DNA of 64,000 nt from Candidatus Nitrosacidococcus sp. I8 (GCF_945836005.1 NZ_OX241534.1:1-64000), one strand, 5' to 3'; shown: positions 1 through 12,773, numbered from the stretch's first letter. Translations and numbers: made by a program. Notes: generated by a model not told the origin, from the sequence alone.

Positions 1-157
1 AGCTAACTTAAATTTAGTGTTTTATAATTTAAATCTATTAATAATGAGAATTATCTTTAAAGCGAAGGGTTAATAGCTTAACTTCTAGCTAGAATCTTAG
101 CAAGATAAACTACAAAGTCTAATTTATGTATTTTAATAATAAAGTATTAATTAAATT

Positions 158-186
158 TTGACTATATAGTTATACATAAAAATACT
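158..186 (+). promoter_or_regulatory. possible dnaN promoter
   Basis: TTGACT (158-163) and AATACT (181-186) are separated by exactly 17 bp, about 80 bp before dnaN. The -35 matches the sigma70 consensus at 5 of 6 positions and the -10 at 4 of 6. In such AT-rich DNA chance matches are common, so this is only a candidate. The rest of positions 1-267 shows no gene; dnaA, usually just upstream, is not in the window. Confidence 0.3.
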
Positions 187-267
187 TTTCTCATTACTTA
201 TACCTTAAATAAGGTAATGTGATTTATTACAAAATAGTTATTTTAAATAAAATCATTATAAATAATA

Positions 268-1371
268 ATGCATTTTTTAATTGAACGTGAAAAAATTATT
301 AGACATCTTATTATCGTTTGTGGTGTGGTAGAGCGTCGCAATACTTTACCTATTCTTTCCAATGTCTTATTTATAGTTCAGGACCAAGAATTAATTCTGG
401 TGGCTACAAATCTTGACATAGAAATAAAAACCACTCTAAACATTCAACAGAGAGTACCTGGAAGAGTAACTGTTTCTGCAAAAAAAATTTTGGATATTTG
501 CCGTACTATATCTCCACAATCCATATTAGAAATTCAAAAAAAGAATGAACAAATTTACATTAAATCAGAGAATAACCAATTTGTATTAAGTACATTACCT
601 GCAGATAATTTTCCTCTCACAGAAGAGTTCTCCGATATAGACAAAATAGAACTCACTCAAGTAGAGCTAAAAAACTTGTTGCGGCAAACTGCATTTTGTA
701 TGGCAAATCAAGATGCTCGGTATTATTTAAATGGGCTATTAATAGAAATAGAATCATGCGGAATTTCAGTGGCTGCTACTGATGGGCATCGTCTTGCTAT
801 AGGTAGCTTAGCTAAAAACTTTCAAGATAGAGAAAAAATTCAAGTCATCATTCCACGTAAAGGAGTATTAGAACTGATTAGACTACTAGGAGAAACTAAC
901 GATTCCATAACCCTAACGCTAAGCAGTAATCAGATCAGAGTTGAATTTCAAGGATTTTTCTTATTATCTAAACTCATAGATGGACAGTTTCCAGATTATA
1001 AGCAAGTCCTCCCGACAGGATATAATAAGCAATTAATAGTGCACCGAGAAACATTGAAGCGAGCCTTAGTTAAGGCGAATATTCTTATAAAGGATAAATT
1101 TCACGGAGTACGACTAGAGTTGCTAAATTCAAAACTAAAAATCACCGCTACAAACAATGAAAATGAAACAGCAAAAATTGAGGTAGAAGCTAATTATATG
1201 GGAGATGCATTAGAAATTGCCTTCAATAATACCTACCTTATAGAAATACTTAGTATTATCACTACTGATGAGGTAAAGCTAGAATTTATCAATAATAATA
1301 ATAGCTGCCTTATCACCCCAATTAGCAATCAGAATAACTACAAATATATACTTATGCCAATGCGGCTATAA
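268..1371 (+). CDS. dnaN: DNA polymerase III beta sliding clamp
   Basis: Encodes the ring-shaped clamp that tethers DNA polymerase III to DNA and recruits other repair and replication proteins. The protein has 367 residues, the normal length for this family of three repeated clamp domains. Typical features are an N-terminus with a RRNTLPILSNVL segment around residues 23-34, a central ATDGHRLA segment (about residues 171-178), and the conserved MPMRL C-terminus. It starts at ATG without a strong Shine-Dalgarno. It is followed directly by gyrB; the recF gene that commonly separates them is absent. Identification is secure. Confidence 0.97.
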   Translation: MHFLIEREKIIRHLIIVCGVVERRNTLPILSNVLFIVQDQELILVATNLDIEIKTTLNIQQRVPGRVTVSAKKILDICRTISPQSILEIQKKNEQIYIKSENNQFVLSTLPADNFPLTEEFSDIDKIELTQVELKNLLRQTAFCMANQDARYYLNGLLIEIESCGISVAATDGHRLAIGSLAKNFQDREKIQVIIPRKGVLELIRLLGETNDSITLTLSSNQIRVEFQGFFLLSKLIDGQFPDYKQVLPTGYNKQLIVHRETLKRALVKANILIKDKFHGVRLELLNSKLKITATNNENETAKIEVEANYMGDALEIAFNNTYLIEILSIITTDEVKLEFINNNNSCLITPISNQNNYKYILMPMRL

Positions 1372-1400
1372 AAAAATTCTACTTTTATGTAATTTTTCTT

Positions 1401-3880
<2,480 letters not shown>

Positions 3881-3893
3881 TTTACTGCTAGTT

Positions 3894-4583
3894 ATGAACG
3901 GCTGGTTAGCGAGTGTATCTAATCTTGATGAAGTTAAGCAGTTACTTAATAATTCATTAATTCCAGATATTCTTGATTTGAAAGAAGTAAACTCAGACAA
4001 AGATCCTTTCGGTGTATTGCCTATTAAAGTTATTCAGCAGGCTGCTCAGTTAATGCATAACCACTGTCGAATTAGTGTGACTATAGGAAGTGTTTTTACT
4101 GATTCCTCTCAGATATGTAATATTGCGATGGAAGTTGCAGCAGCTAAAGTGGACTATTTAAAAATAGGATTATTATCAAACAATATAATATCAGTTGCTT
4201 CTCAATCACTACAATCATTAGCTTCTCAGAATACTTCATTAGTTGGAGTATTATTTGTGGATAATTTATTTTCTTTTTCGTGGATTCCAGTTTTGCAAGA
4301 AAATGGATTTAAAGGTGTCATGTTAGATACTCTTACCAAAAATGGATCTGGCTTATTAAATTATCTTTCTTTAAAGCAGATTCAATATTTTATAGATATA
4401 AGCCATAGTAATAGTTTAGCTGTTGGATTAGCTGGTTCTCTTAGAATTGAAGATATACCGCTATTATTACCATTACAAGCAGATTACTTAGGATTTCGTG
4501 GCGCTTTATGTCGTAATCAAGATAGAAGAGAATCCCTGGATCTTATTGCTTCTCGATCTATTAAAGAAAAACTAAATAGCTAG
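3894..4583 (+). CDS. mfnB: (5-formylfuran-3-yl)methyl phosphate synthase, methanofuran biosynthesis
   Basis: A 229-residue DUF556/MfnB-type TIM-barrel protein. In methanogens MfnB condenses two molecules of glyceraldehyde-3-phosphate into the furan precursor of methanofuran; bacterial homologs occur in organisms using the H4MPT C1 pathway. Family signatures are visible: DILDLKEV with Lys30 (candidate Schiff-base lysine), YLKIGLL near residue 86, the MLDTLTKNG segment with Asp and Lys, and the LAGSLRIEDIP...DYLGFRGALC block in the last quarter. It begins 13 bp after gyrB and is probably cotranscribed with it. Start ATG; Shine-Dalgarno weak. Function is inferred from family resemblance and from fhc genes nearby. 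Confidence 0.85.
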   Translation: MNGWLASVSNLDEVKQLLNNSLIPDILDLKEVNSDKDPFGVLPIKVIQQAAQLMHNHCRISVTIGSVFTDSSQICNIAMEVAAAKVDYLKIGLLSNNIISVASQSLQSLASQNTSLVGVLFVDNLFSFSWIPVLQENGFKGVMLDTLTKNGSGLLNYLSLKQIQYFIDISHSNSLAVGLAGSLRIEDIPLLLPLQADYLGFRGALCRNQDRRESLDLIASRSIKEKLNS

Positions 4584-4606
4584 TTCCTTAATATTACTTT
4601 GTCTAT

Positions 4607-4634
4607 AAAAATAGCCCCTAAAAGGGGCTATTTT
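4607..4634. terminator. bidirectional rho-independent terminator
   Basis: A 12-bp stem AAAATAGCCCCT / AGGGGCTATTTT with a 3-nt loop is flanked by A and T tracts. It lies between the convergent mfnB and fbp genes and can terminate transcription from both sides. Confidence 0.85.
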
Positions 4635-4672
4635 CGTATAGGATTTAAACTACCACTAAAGATAAAATTATA

Positions 4673-5677
4673 CTACCCTTTGTGGTAAGAAATAACTTGG
4701 GATACTTCATTTCTAGAACCTATAATCACAGGTATCCGTTGATGAATATGGGTTGGTTTCACCGTTAGAATTGGTTCATAACCCGTTGAACTTAACCCTC
4801 CTGCTTGTTCAATAATAAAACTCATAGGATTAGCCTCATACATTAAACGGAGGCGCCCTGGCTTGCTAGGATCTTTATGATCTTTTGGGTACATAAAAAT
4901 CCCACCTCGAGTAAGAATACGATAAACTTCGGCTACCATAGAAGCTATCCATCGCATATTAAAATTCTTACCCCTCGGTCCTTCTTTACCTTGAAGGCAC
5001 TCTTGAATATACCGCTGTATAGGTGCTTCCCAAAAACGCTGATTAGATATATTAATTGCAAACTCAGAAGTATCTTCTGGAACAGTCATATTTGGGTGAG
5101 TAAGTACAAAATCGCCTACGTCTCGATCTAGAGTAAAACCATTTACCCCATGACCAGTGGTTAGTACAAGCATAGTAGTAGGGCCATAGACACAAAAGCC
5201 TGCGCATACTTGTTGTGTGCCTAGCTGCAAAAAGTTCTCATCTTTAGGATGAGTTACTCCATTAGGAGTATGCAGAACCGAAAAAATTGTACCTACAGAT
5301 ACATTAACATCAATGTTGGAGGAACCATCGAGAGGATCAAAAAGAAGTAAATATTTACCTTTAGGGTATTGGTTAGGAATTGAGATAATTTCTTCAACTT
5401 CTTCAGAAACCATACCACTTAGATATCCAGTCCACTCTAAATCTTTAACCATAACATCATTACTAATGATATCTAGTTTTTTTTGACCTTCTCCTTGGAT
5501 ATTTTCAGTACCGGCGGCTCCAAGTATATGCATGAGACCACTACGATTTACAAGATTTGAGATCTTTTTACAAGAAACCGCAACCTGATTTAATAATCCT
5601 GCAAGATCATGATCAATGCTTGAGTGTTTAATACTTTCTTGAGAAATAAATTGATTTAAAGAAATGTGGTTATGCAT
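4673..5677 (-). CDS. fbp: fructose-1,6-bisphosphatase class I
   Basis: Hydrolyses fructose-1,6-bisphosphate to fructose-6-phosphate in gluconeogenesis and, where present, the Calvin cycle. The protein is 334 residues, the usual class I length. The metal- and phosphate-binding signature [21 protein letters not shown] lies around residues 113-133, with EEVEEI upstream as another metal ligand region. It is last in a close-packed minus-strand array after fhcC (44-bp gap), so it may be cotranscribed with the C1 genes. Its presence does not by itself prove autotrophy. Confidence 0.95.
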   Translation of the reverse strand: MHNHISLNQFISQESIKHSSIDHDLAGLLNQVAVSCKKISNLVNRSGLMHILGAAGTENIQGEGQKKLDIISNDVMVKDLEWTGYLSGMVSEEVEEIISIPNQYPKGKYLLLFDPLDGSSNIDVNVSVGTIFSVLHTPNGVTHPKDENFLQLGTQQVCAGFCVYGPTTMLVLTTGHGVNGFTLDRDVGDFVLTHPNMTVPEDTSEFAINISNQRFWEAPIQRYIQECLQGKEGPRGKNFNMRWIASMVAEVYRILTRGGIFMYPKDHKDPSKPGRLRLMYEANPMSFIIEQAGGLSSTGYEPILTVKPTHIHQRIPVIIGSRNEVSQVISYHKG

Positions 5678-5721
5678 AAGGCATATATCCTTTCTAAATT
5701 ATTATTAAAATATCCTAAATT

Positions 5722-6546
5722 TTAGATCTGTTTAATTAAGATTTCACCTTGACCTAAACAGGCCATATCGCCGCAAAAGCGATTTACTCGATGAATTGTC
5801 ATTTCAGGATTAGATAATTGGGTATCTAATTTTTTATAAGAGTCCAACATGAAAGGTAAAAATTCTAAATTATGGACTCCACAATCATTAAAAGTTGCAC
5901 TTAGTTTATTTGGCTTTTGCCAAAGTAGTAAGGAACCTCGTTTCATTCCATACCCAATATAACTCCCAGTACCACCAAGTATAGCAATTGTACCAGCTAT
6001 CATTCGAGAGCCTAAATAATCTCCTGTATCACCTTCAATTAAAAGTGTACCCCGACGCATTTGATCTCCCACTCGATCGCCACTATTTCCTTTAACAATT
6101 ACAATACCTCCAGACATACCAGTTCTATTATTAGGTGCTGCAGCCCCAAGGAAATCATTACAATTTCCATAAACTTTAAGTAACCCATCTTTCATTTCAC
6201 AAGCGGTAAAACTATCGGTATTACCATAAACAGTAATTTCTCCACCCGACATACCCATACCTGTATAAAATCCACAGGATCCTTGTATAGTAATTTTTCC
6301 ATCAGATAAATCCTTACCAATATAATCTATCTTTTGAATTTGCCCAGAAAAAATAATATGATTTATATCATTTCCATCAATATTAAAAAGTTCGCCTATT
6401 CTGATTTTTTGATTACCTACATATAAAAGATAAGCTTTAATTTCAGTTAAAGATAAATGAGATAAATTTTTTGGAATCAGAAAGGATACATCTATTCTTT
6501 GGGCTGGAGGATGATTTAGCGTGAAGGTTAGGGGCGTAGTTTTCAC
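5722..6546 (-). CDS. fhcC: formyltransferase/hydrolase complex subunit C (FwdC-like)
   Basis: A 274-residue protein with FwdC/GltB-C-terminal-like beta-helix repeats. Successive glycine-rich turns such as GMSGGEITVYGN, MKDGLLKVYGN, MSGGIVIVKGN, MRRGTLLIEGD and MIAGTIAILGG run from about residue 95 to 200. In methylotrophic bacteria FhcC is part of the Fhc complex that converts formyl-H4MPT to formate via formyl-methanofuran. Its start codon abuts the fhcD stop, which indicates translational coupling. Assignment rests on the repeats and on the fhcBADC order. Confidence 0.93.
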   Translation of the reverse strand: MKTTPLTFTLNHPPAQRIDVSFLIPKNLSHLSLTEIKAYLLYVGNQKIRIGELFNIDGNDINHIIFSGQIQKIDYIGKDLSDGKITIQGSCGFYTGMGMSGGEITVYGNTDSFTACEMKDGLLKVYGNCNDFLGAAAPNNRTGMSGGIVIVKGNSGDRVGDQMRRGTLLIEGDTGDYLGSRMIAGTIAILGGTGSYIGYGMKRGSLLLWQKPNKLSATFNDCGVHNLEFLPFMLDSYKKLDTQLSNPEMTIHRVNRFCGDMACLGQGEILIKQI

Positions 6547-7443
6547 TTAAGTTATCATATCATGGAGATGAAAGTGAAACGATCCTAGGCGACCCTCATA
6601 ATTACCTGCACTAATTTTAATAATTCCGTTTTTTTTCCCAAAATTGCATATGGTAGATATACCTACTTTCATAGCTCTATTAATATCTTCTTTTGAGAGA
6701 CCATCAATAATAATTTCCATTACCGATTCAGTTTCATAAGTGAGTTTAGTAGCTATCTGTCCTCTTAAGGTAGGGCAAAAAATCGTATTAGTAGAGGCTT
6801 TAAGCATTTTATATTTAGATCCTACTTTTGATCCGGAACTAGTCATTCCTCCAGGGAAAGGTGTGATTACATTCGGTAATTTTTTAATGGCTGATACTGC
6901 TGCTTCACAGGCAACTAAAATTTGAGATTGGGATTTAGCAAATACGAGAAAATTACCTCCACCGATTGCAGAGACTATTCCTGCTGTTTCCTCCGTAAAA
7001 AATTCCCCTCCCATAATAGGAATTCGCCAATAGCGACGATTTTGAATAAGTTTAGAAATCTGAAATCCATCACCAAAAAACCTTAAGTAACTTCCCAAAG
7101 GGATAGTTTGATCACTATTAATCCCAGAAAATAAAGCAACTGTAGGTGTAGTAAGTACACATTGGCTAACTCTGAGCGTAACCTGTTTAGTAAGGGTTTT
7201 ACTGCCTAGAGCAAATAATAAAACTGAAATACCAGGTCTTTTATCCGGGGTTTCGGTAGGCGTAAGAATCCTTTCTATACCTGCTTCACAACCACAACCT
7301 ACAATCGAGGTGGCAAATCCAGTTACTGCTGATGCCGCATGATAAGCCCATTTTAAAGTACGTGCAGTAATTATTATTCGAGTTGCTTTCATGGAGAAAG
7401 CTTCAGCATAGGTAGATTCTATTTCTACTCCATTAATCACCAT
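6547..7443 (-). CDS. fhcD: formylmethanofuran--tetrahydromethanopterin formyltransferase (Ftr/FhcD)
   Basis: Transfers the formyl group between tetrahydromethanopterin and methanofuran. At 298 residues it matches the Ftr family. The hallmark N-terminus (M)VINGVEIESTYAEAFSMKATR is present, followed by a GFATSIVGCGCEAGIE segment near residue 42 and PGGMTSSGSKVGSKYK near residue 198. It is the third gene of fhcBADC: 3 bp separate it from fhcA and it abuts fhcC. Confidence 0.96.
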   Translation of the reverse strand: MVINGVEIESTYAEAFSMKATRIIITARTLKWAYHAASAVTGFATSIVGCGCEAGIERILTPTETPDKRPGISVLLFALGSKTLTKQVTLRVSQCVLTTPTVALFSGINSDQTIPLGSYLRFFGDGFQISKLIQNRRYWRIPIMGGEFFTEETAGIVSAIGGGNFLVFAKSQSQILVACEAAVSAIKKLPNVITPFPGGMTSSGSKVGSKYKMLKASTNTIFCPTLRGQIATKLTYETESVMEIIIDGLSKEDINRAMKVGISTICNFGKKNGIIKISAGNYEGRLGSFHFHLHDMIT

Positions 7444-7446
7444 ATT

Positions 7447-9075
7447 TTATTTATAGCACGGATGAATATAAATATGACCTTGTTTATCTCCAATAATCTC
7501 TTCATCATTCATTTTAAAATTACTTAATTTTAAAGAAAGATAGCGATCAAAATAATTCTGCAAATCCTTTTCTATGGAATCATCAAAAGAAGGACGAACA
7601 ATATGGGTTGTTCCTACTAATGCAGGGTTAAGTAATTTCCCGTTCTTTACAATCAGCTCTCCATCTTTAAAAACATAGGTAGGCTGTGCAAACATTCTTT
7701 CTTTATCTTGATGATCAGTATGGATGGTAATATCTGCATCAGCCTTTATATCTAAGTGCCCTTTATTAGTAAGACCTAATAGTTTTGCAGGACCTGAGCG
7801 GGTAATAATAGCTATTTCATAAAGTGAATACTCTCTTTTTATAGATTTAAGGATACTTACTTTTACCGCATCTGGATGAAGCGTAGCGAGCATATCATCA
7901 CGAAAACTACGATCCATCAATAATCGAATAATATGAGGATACGTAGTAAATAAAGCTCCTGCTGGATGATCAGTGGTTAGGCATACTTGCCAAGGGTTAT
8001 TTATTAATAAAAAAATTTCTAACCCAATAATCCACTGTAAAGAATTTACAAAAGATTTATCTTGGTATTTAAATGGAACAATACCACAACCAGAATGACA
8101 TGATTCATCTATCCATATTCCCTTCTTAGGATAAGCATGAATAAAGTGTGCATACTGTTGCATACTATCTGCAGATACGGACACAGTCTGTCCAAATAAA
8201 ATTTGGCCTACATCAACAGTAATATTGGGATGATTATTAATTGCTTCTGCAACTTGGGCTGCTCCTGAAGAAAATTTACGGTTTCCCTCTTTACTATAAC
8301 TATGGAATTGAACATGAGCAAAGTGAGCAGGTAATCCCTCGCATGCATGAATAGTTTTTAGCGTAGTCTCTAAATTTCCAGGTACTCCTAAGTTGCACCC
8401 ATGTATATGAAGTGGATGAGGAATACCTAAGTCATAGACTGCTTGAGCTAGGTGAAGTAAAATTTGGCGAGGAGTAATTCCATAGAAAGGACCTACTTCA
8501 TCTAAATCTAATTTTCGTTGATTAAATTTAAAAGCATTAACCCCTCCTGGGTTAACTACTTTAATACCTAAGCAATAACTTGCTGATAAAACCCAAGCCA
8601 CATAGTGATTAATTAATTCTTGATCAGTATGTTTAGCAATGCTTTGAAGTAGATAATCATCATTACCTAATAAAGCATAACCTCCTTTATCAATCATGGG
8701 AATATCACCCATTTCTAGGTGAGCTTGGCGGGCATTTATAGGAGATATAGCAGGCTCAAATGCAGCAGTATAACCCATTTTTGCGTACTCATAGCCTATA
8801 TCAAACGTATTAGGAAGTACTGAAGAGAAAGAACGATTATCGATTTTCTTAGGAAATAACATCCGAGCTAAATTGAGCGATCCACCACCAATATGGCTAT
8901 GAATATCAATTGCTCCTGGCATAATAATTTTATCAACTACATCATATTCTAAATCGAAGTGGTTATCCCGAGGAGGTGCTGCAATTTGCCCGTTTTGAAT
9001 ATAAATATTTCCAATCTTACCCTCAATCTGATGAGTGGGATCGTAGATAACCCCACCTGTAAGTTTAATGATCAT
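7447..9075 (-). CDS. fhcA: formyltransferase/hydrolase complex subunit A (formylmethanofuran hydrolase)
   Basis: Amidohydrolase subunit releasing formate from formyl-methanofuran; related to archaeal FwdA. The 542-residue protein has the metal-binding His59-Ser-His61 in IDIHSHIGGG, a NAFKF segment near residue 193 carrying the lysine expected to be carboxylated, LHIHGCNLG and HFAHVQFHS histidine motifs near 223 and 252, and the TTDHPAGA aspartate region near 365. All expected ligand regions are therefore present, consistent with an active hydrolase. It lies between fhcB and fhcD on the minus strand. Confidence 0.95.
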   Translation of the reverse strand: MIIKLTGGVIYDPTHQIEGKIGNIYIQNGQIAAPPRDNHFDLEYDVVDKIIMPGAIDIHSHIGGGSLNLARMLFPKKIDNRSFSSVLPNTFDIGYEYAKMGYTAAFEPAISPINARQAHLEMGDIPMIDKGGYALLGNDDYLLQSIAKHTDQELINHYVAWVLSASYCLGIKVVNPGGVNAFKFNQRKLDLDEVGPFYGITPRQILLHLAQAVYDLGIPHPLHIHGCNLGVPGNLETTLKTIHACEGLPAHFAHVQFHSYSKEGNRKFSSGAAQVAEAINNHPNITVDVGQILFGQTVSVSADSMQQYAHFIHAYPKKGIWIDESCHSGCGIVPFKYQDKSFVNSLQWIIGLEIFLLINNPWQVCLTTDHPAGALFTTYPHIIRLLMDRSFRDDMLATLHPDAVKVSILKSIKREYSLYEIAIITRSGPAKLLGLTNKGHLDIKADADITIHTDHQDKERMFAQPTYVFKDGELIVKNGKLLNPALVGTTHIVRPSFDDSIEKDLQNYFDRYLSLKLSNFKMNDEEIIGDKQGHIYIHPCYK

Positions 9076-9113
9076 AGACTACTCTCATCTAAAGACGGGT
9101 AAATTATCTATTA

Positions 9114-10373
9114 TTATTTAAGAATAGTATTAATTATTTCTGCAGTACTAGGTAGATTCGTATTTCTTAGTTTATATAAGGGAATTACCCTATGATCAGA
9201 GCAAAAAATATGCCCACTATGATCAATTCCAGGCGTGCCTATTGGAATAAAAACTTCAGGATCTTGCGTAAAATTCATCCCAGATCTTCCTAACACTATT
9301 GTGGGTATAGAATATATAGGAGGAGAGAATTTTTGATCAAAAGCAGAAATCCAGATTAAAGAATCTGCTTCTTCTGAATTTAAAATACGCTCAGCTGCAT
9401 ACAAATAGGGGTCATATCCAGAATAACCTGAAGAGAAACTTATCCTCGTAGGATATCCTGTCTGCCAAGTGCATACTTGGTATGCACTAATTTCACTTGG
9501 CAATTCCCAAAATGGAAAAACTGAGCATCGGGTAGTGTGATTAATTAGTCCGATAAACTCGATGAGAATTTGAATAGTTAGCTCTTTATGGGAAATAGGC
9601 CACTGATCTATAGCCCAAGTTACTACGCTATAACGAGCTCGCTTTAATAATTCAACTAAAGAACACAATCGCTCTACAGGAACACCAGCAACTGTTTTAG
9701 CTTGTAGTATGCTACCTATAGTAATTGCCTTTAGCGTAGCTAATATTTCTGGAAGATCCCTAGGATCATAATTAATAATAAGTGGTGATGGGAGATAAGG
9801 CGGATGTTCTTTTAGAATCTCAAGAGAGCATCCTAAATAAATTATTTTTCTTTGTATAGGGTGTGAATAGAGCGAATCTTGATTATTCCAAATGTAGCGC
9901 TCTAAAAAATTTAAATAATTTGATTCTAAATTACCACCTATAACGAGTAGAAGATCAGCACGATTTTTAACCTCAGCTAGAGTTGTACCTATAAAACCGT
10001 TATATTGAATAGCAAAAATACTAGTTAGACCAGAGGCTGCATAATCAACAGTAGCACCATAGTACTTCGCTAATTTTAATGCGGCTTGAATTCCCGCTAC
10101 ATCAGTGGCTAGACCTGATAGTAAAGGTAGCTGTGATTGATTTAGAATACTAATAATATAATCAATAGCTTCTACCAAGCTAGCGGGATTACCTTTAATT
10201 TTAGGCTGACTATCCCCTAATTCTTGTTCAAATCCATTTTTAGTAATTTCACTATTATTTTCTAAAACAGTAGCTTGGTGGTTATGAATTTTTATCCTGA
10301 GGTTATCAGATCCAACACTATCAAATGGATTAGGTACCTCATTCCACAAATGATCTCCAATTGGGAGAATCAT
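9114..10373 (-). CDS. fhcB: formyltransferase/hydrolase complex subunit B (FwdB-like, non-redox)
   Basis: A 419-residue homolog of the catalytic FwdB/FmdB subunit of archaeal formylmethanofuran dehydrogenase. At the N-terminus, where redox-active homologs carry a CxxCxxxC-type iron-sulfur motif, this protein reads PNPFDSVGSDNL (residues 14-25), with no cysteines. This agrees with the bacterial Fhc complex working as a transferase/hydrolase rather than a dehydrogenase. First gene of fhcBADC, 38 bp after the ftsN-like gene. The ATG sits almost directly behind AAGGA, an unusually short spacing, so the exact start is less certain than the gene. Confidence 0.9.
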   Translation of the reverse strand: MILPIGDHLWNEVPNPFDSVGSDNLRIKIHNHQATVLENNSEITKNGFEQELGDSQPKIKGNPASLVEAIDYIISILNQSQLPLLSGLATDVAGIQAALKLAKYYGATVDYAASGLTSIFAIQYNGFIGTTLAEVKNRADLLLVIGGNLESNYLNFLERYIWNNQDSLYSHPIQRKIIYLGCSLEILKEHPPYLPSPLIINYDPRDLPEILATLKAITIGSILQAKTVAGVPVERLCSLVELLKRARYSVVTWAIDQWPISHKELTIQILIEFIGLINHTTRCSVFPFWELPSEISAYQVCTWQTGYPTRISFSSGYSGYDPYLYAAERILNSEEADSLIWISAFDQKFSPPIYSIPTIVLGRSGMNFTQDPEVFIPIGTPGIDHSGHIFCSDHRVIPLYKLRNTNLPSTAEIINTILK

Positions 10374-10411
10374 TCCTTAAAAATAAAGGGCAGATTCTAT
10401 GTATTTCACCT

Positions 10412-10990
10412 TTAGGATTTTATTTTATAGAGTTGGCACTCTATTTCTTTATTGCGTAACTGTTCTTGGATAATATTTAATTGATTTGGATCATTCTTAG
10501 GACCAATCCGAACTCGGTGCCAAATATTATCCCCAGTAGTTACTGTTTGTACGGTAGCTTCTATACCCATGGAGGCAAGTGTGGATCTACGCTTATTCGC
10601 CTGATCGTAACTGTGAAATGATCCAGCCTGTAAAACATAGGATTCTGAAGGAATTTGTTGAGATGAAGAGTCCCTTTGGATAGCCACTTTATTAGGCTTA
10701 TATGGTTGGGAGTTGTAGTGTTGCAAATGGGTAATTCCTGTAGTTTCTATACTAGGTAATAATGTATAGAATTCGAAGTGATGAGTATTAGATGCTTGAA
10801 TAGGATTTGTACTCTCTGATACTTCCTCTAGCTTTGCTTGAGTAGATTCTAAATCTTCCCATGGATCCCAACTTTGGAATAATACAATCAAGCTACAAGT
10901 AGCTAAAACGGCAACAAGCCATAACCAAGGTTTTAGCTCGCGGTGATTATCATCGATAAGATAAGTTTCATTATTTTGATTAGAGGACAT
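10412..10990 (-). CDS. ftsN: SPOR-domain cell-division protein, FtsN-like
   Basis: A 192-residue bitopic inner-membrane protein. It has a short charged N-terminus, one membrane segment near residues 22-42 (PWLWLVAVLATCSLIVLF), a low-complexity periplasmic linker, and a C-terminal SPOR domain (about residues 117-190; YVLQAGSFHSYDQANKRR...WHRVRIGPK) that binds denuded septal peptidoglycan. Its position directly after argS matches the argS-ftsN order of many gammaproteobacteria, although FtsN is usually longer. The start lies 4 bp from the argS stop. Alternative: a generic SPOR protein that is not functionally FtsN. Confidence 0.75.
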   Translation of the reverse strand: MSSNQNNETYLIDDNHRELKPWLWLVAVLATCSLIVLFQSWDPWEDLESTQAKLEEVSESTNPIQASNTHHFEFYTLLPSIETTGITHLQHYNSQPYKPNKVAIQRDSSSQQIPSESYVLQAGSFHSYDQANKRRSTLASMGIEATVQTVTTGDNIWHRVRIGPKNDPNQLNIIQEQLRNKEIECQLYKIKS

Positions 10991-10993
10991 AGG

Positions 10994-12748
10994 CTACATA
11001 GATTCTGGTGTAGAAACATCTAATAAGATTAAACCATTTTTTATTGTTTGTTTTACTACCATAATTAAGACTAAGCGAGCATTTCTTAACTTAGAATTTT
11101 CTATTACTAGTAAAACAGAATTATTGTAATAGATATGGAATCTTTTAGCCAACTCTAAAAGATAATAAGCAAGTAGATGAGGGGATCCTTGGGTAGCTGA
11201 ATTTTCAATGATTTCTGGATATGAAGAAAGATGATACAATAAATCAACTTCATCAGGTTGATTAAGTAAGCTAATATTTTCTTTACCTTGATTGAGATCG
11301 AAAATTAATTTTTTAGCTTCCATTTGCCGAAAAATACTAGAAATTCTAGCGTGAGCATATTGAATGTAATATACAGGGTTATCATTGCTCTTTGACTTTG
11401 CTAATTCTAAGTCAAAATCCATATGCTGATCAGCACTTCGCATAATGTAAAAAAAACGGGCTGCATCTTTGCCTACTTCTTCATATAATTCTCGCAGGGT
11501 AACAAATTCACCACTACGGGTGGACATTTGCACCTTTTCTTTACCACGATATAGAGTAGCAAACTGAACAAGCTTTACTTCTAACTGTTGCGAGTTAAAA
11601 TTTAATGCATGGAAAAATGCTTTAATTCTTGGGATATATCCATGGTGATCAGCACCCCAAATATCAATAATTTTATCGTATTTTCGCTTAACCTTATTTA
11701 GGTGATAGGCAATATCAGAAGCAAAATAAGTAAATTGACCATTTTCCCGGATAACTACCCGATCTTTCTCATCACCAAAGTTTGTAGAACAAAACCACCA
11801 AGCATTGTCTCTTTGGTAAAGATAATTAAGTTCTTTAAGTCGATTAATTACCTCTTCAACCGCACCTTCTTCTATTAAAAAGTGCTCAGAAAACCACTGA
11901 TCGTACTCAATACCAAATTCTATTAAATCGGTGCGAATATTATCTAAAATACTTCTAAGCCCTAGAGTGAAGATTATTCTGTAGTCATCATTACCTAAAA
12001 CTTGCTTAGCTCTTTGAATAAGAGAATCTAAGTATTGTTCATGATTATTTTCCGTAAGATTTGGCAAAGATTGAAAAATTTCTTCTATAGAAAAGCAAAA
12101 TTTCTCTCCATAAGTATCTTTAGCTATATTAGCTATATCCCAGACATAACTACCACGATAACCATTGTCTGGAAATAATAGAGTATTGCCCCATAATTCT
12201 AGATATCGTAACCAGATACTAATAGCCAAAATATCCATTTGGCGACCAGCATCGTTTACATAATATTCTCGATGAACTTTATAACCTACAGCAGCAAGTA
12301 ATCGAGCTAAACTATCGCCATAAGCTGCACCTCGCCCATGACCTACATGCAGAGGACCAGTAGGATTGGCTGAAACGAATTCAATATGTATTTTTTTATC
12401 TTGACCTATCTGACTATGACCAAAGAGGTCTTTTTTTTCTAGAATTTCAGGAATAATTGCTTGAAAGGCAGATAAGGTCATAGTGAAGTTGATAAACCCA
12501 GGACCAGCAACTTCTACCTTCTCTATATCAGGATGAGAAGGTAAATATTGGATAATAAGTTTTGCAAAGTCTTGTGGTGATTTTCTTGTCTTTTTGGCAA
12601 GAACCATAGCAATATTGCTCGCAAAATCCCCATGGGCTTTACTTCGTGTTTGCTCAATTAGAATTTGGATTTCACTATCAATGTTTATACCCTCTTGATT
12701 TAAAAAAGAAAGGGAAGTTTTAATGGATTGTTGAATTATACTTTTCAA
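10994..12748 (-). CDS. argS: arginyl-tRNA synthetase
   Basis: Charges tRNA-Arg. Class I synthetase of 584 residues with the HIGH-type motif HVGHGR in [16 protein letters not shown] (about residues 127-142) and the KMSKS-equivalent QMSTR near residue 409. N-terminal additional domain and C-terminal DALR anticodon-binding domain are both covered by the length. The start is a TTG codon (12746-12748) with a weak GAG-containing ribosome site. Lies between priA (25-bp gap) and the ftsN-like gene. Confidence 0.96.
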   Translation of the reverse strand: MKSIIQQSIKTSLSFLNQEGINIDSEIQILIEQTRSKAHGDFASNIAMVLAKKTRKSPQDFAKLIIQYLPSHPDIEKVEVAGPGFINFTMTLSAFQAIIPEILEKKDLFGHSQIGQDKKIHIEFVSANPTGPLHVGHGRGAAYGDSLARLLAAVGYKVHREYYVNDAGRQMDILAISIWLRYLELWGNTLLFPDNGYRGSYVWDIANIAKDTYGEKFCFSIEEIFQSLPNLTENNHEQYLDSLIQRAKQVLGNDDYRIIFTLGLRSILDNIRTDLIEFGIEYDQWFSEHFLIEEGAVEEVINRLKELNYLYQRDNAWWFCSTNFGDEKDRVVIRENGQFTYFASDIAYHLNKVKRKYDKIIDIWGADHHGYIPRIKAFFHALNFNSQQLEVKLVQFATLYRGKEKVQMSTRSGEFVTLRELYEEVGKDAARFFYIMRSADQHMDFDLELAKSKSNDNPVYYIQYAHARISSIFRQMEAKKLIFDLNQGKENISLLNQPDEVDLLYHLSSYPEIIENSATQGSPHLLAYYLLELAKRFHIYYNNSVLLVIENSKLRNARLVLIMVVKQTIKNGLILLDVSTPESM

Positions 12749-12773
12749 AAGATTCTCAAAAAATTTAAGGTGA

